DNA of 64,000 nt from Mixophyes australis (Eukaryota; Chordata; Amphibia; Anura; Limnodynastidae), in the NCBI GenBank assembly GCA_036250195.1, contig JAVHZZ010000060.1, positions 620,001 to 684,000 of the forward strand, given 5' to 3'. Of this stretch, positions 63,129 to 64,000 are shown piece by piece. The position numbers were made by a program, and so were the translations under genes. Numbering within the stretch: position 1 is the first letter of the stretch; every line of letters starts with the position of its first letter. The notes under the pieces are model-generated. The model saw only the letters and a list, made by a program, of their open reading frames with translations. It did not search any database and had not been told where the DNA came from.

Positions 63129-63886
63129 TCATAACGTAATATTTTCCACCATATTTAATTGCAGATGTGCTGGAAACAACATACTCTGCATTGCTGGGGA
63201 ATGGGGTATTTTCTGTGGTAAAGAGCTGGCTAAGTCCTGATGATCTAGCAGCTTCAACCTTTTCTTTTGGGCTGGAAAATGTTGTTGCAGCTCTTCTTGT
63301 CTAGAAGCTTGGGTCTTTTCCTCTAGACTGCCACTCCTGTAGCATGTAGTCTGACAGCTTGACTCTGGGTAATGGGGATGACAAAAACCTGTCCACATCC
63401 CATGACCAAGATCGTTTCCCAGGAGCACATCTCACATTTATTTGCCAGCTCCCCAATCGAGACGTACCCTCACCGTGGGCACTTCGAGTCCATCTGGAAC
63501 TGTGACTTTGGCAGTCTAGCCTGGCAATGCTGCAGCAGGTTCAGCAAGGATGGGGGGCTCACCACAGTGATTGAGGTCCCTGAGACTCTCAGGCCTTCTC
63601 CCTGCAATGGTCCAACTTGGGTGCTTCCACCTCTTTTTGGGTGTCTTTTTGGCCTCTTCACTGAGTCACTTTTCTCTGTGACATACGCCACTGGACTTTC
63701 TGGGGCAAGAACAATCTTTTTAGGCCCATCTCCCTTAGTCGGGTATGCAAGTCAGCCTGTGGGACAGTCTGGCCTTAGGTGACCGGTTTTCCCACAGCCA
63801 TAACACTTCCTATCCAGTCTAGTCTGATGACTTCCAGGAACAGGGTGGAATTGCAGCTAGCTACAAGCACCTGGGTTAGTGGCTAC
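63129..63886 (-). pseudogene. Gypsy gag C-terminus, right copy
   Basis: Duplicate of 8600-9359, with the CCHC knuckle at about 63762-63806. Confidence 0.7.
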
Positions 63887-64000
63887 TGTTAGGATCTGCC
63901 TCATGATGCTGCTTTAGCTCCTGCCTCTGGGACTATATTTATTATTATATTGACCCTGCAGTACCTGTGAACCACCAGAGGTGCTGTTATTCTGCCTTCT
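63887..64000 (+). mobile_element. LTR-like block, right copy, cut by the window edge
   Basis: Starts TGTTAGGATCTGCC, equals 9360-9473. Confidence 0.45.

Larger units (their letters stand above)
53190..64000. repeat. Segmental duplication, right copy
   Basis: Second copy of the 1-9473 segment, running off the right edge. The offset is 53189 at the start and 53190 after a one-base insertion near 53256. It carries four full A-B units where the left copy has two. It also differs in coding state: the terminal small-exon is frameshifted here, whereas the gag-recombinase fusion and the hydrolase frame of the inner retrotransposon are open here and broken on the left. Confidence 0.97.

Overview
The window is vertebrate nuclear DNA, most likely from a frog (Anura). 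The evidence is a KRAB/C2H2 zinc-finger gene with the exon set typical of amphibian ZNF loci, together with a dense repeat load: Ngaro/DIRS-type tyrosine-recombinase (YR) retrotransposons, Penelope-like elements, a Tc1 element, Helitrons, a V-SINE-like SINE, Rex/CR1-like LINE tails, Tx1/L1 debris, Gypsy gag and many MITEs. Genes have GT-AG introns. No bacterial-type operon, CRISPR array or rRNA was seen.

Layout. Bases 1-9473 and 53190-64000 are two copies of one segment (about 99% identical by eye, offset about 53.19 kb). Each copy holds the last two recognisable exons of a small-exon gene, then an old YR retrotransposon whose recombinase gene is split by a younger, internally deleted YR retrotransposon, then Gypsy gag remains. 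The younger element carries Ngaro-style split direct repeats (A1 - coding - B1-A2-B2...). The copies differ by two 672-bp A-B units: two full units in the left copy, four in the right.

9.4-31 kb is repeat-rich: a solo-LTR-like block, a Penelope-like element with an inverted arm, a Gypsy SCAN-like gag, zinc-finger relics (16.7 and 22.7 kb), a third, eroded YR retrotransposon (17.2-19.8 kb), a Tc1 transposon, a second Penelope-like element and a block of ~77-bp tandem repeats.

31-39.6 kb holds a minus-strand KRAB zinc-finger gene. Six upstream exons have mutually compatible phases and join a final exon coding for C2H2 fingers; that final exon has a stop and frameshifts. Introns contain a V-SINE, L1/Tx1 debris and a 28-bp minisatellite. 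At 39.2-39.6 kb two exon-like pieces diverge and suggest a bidirectional promoter.

44.6-54.8 kb holds the most interesting candidate gene: a plus-strand series of tiny (57-69 bp) phase-0 exons coding short Ser/Pro-rich peptides. One exon was recently duplicated with its intron (726-bp period), and the terminal exon is duplicated at the left edge of the window. I could not assign it to a known family. The two terminal exons differ by an 11-bp indel that changes the reading frame.
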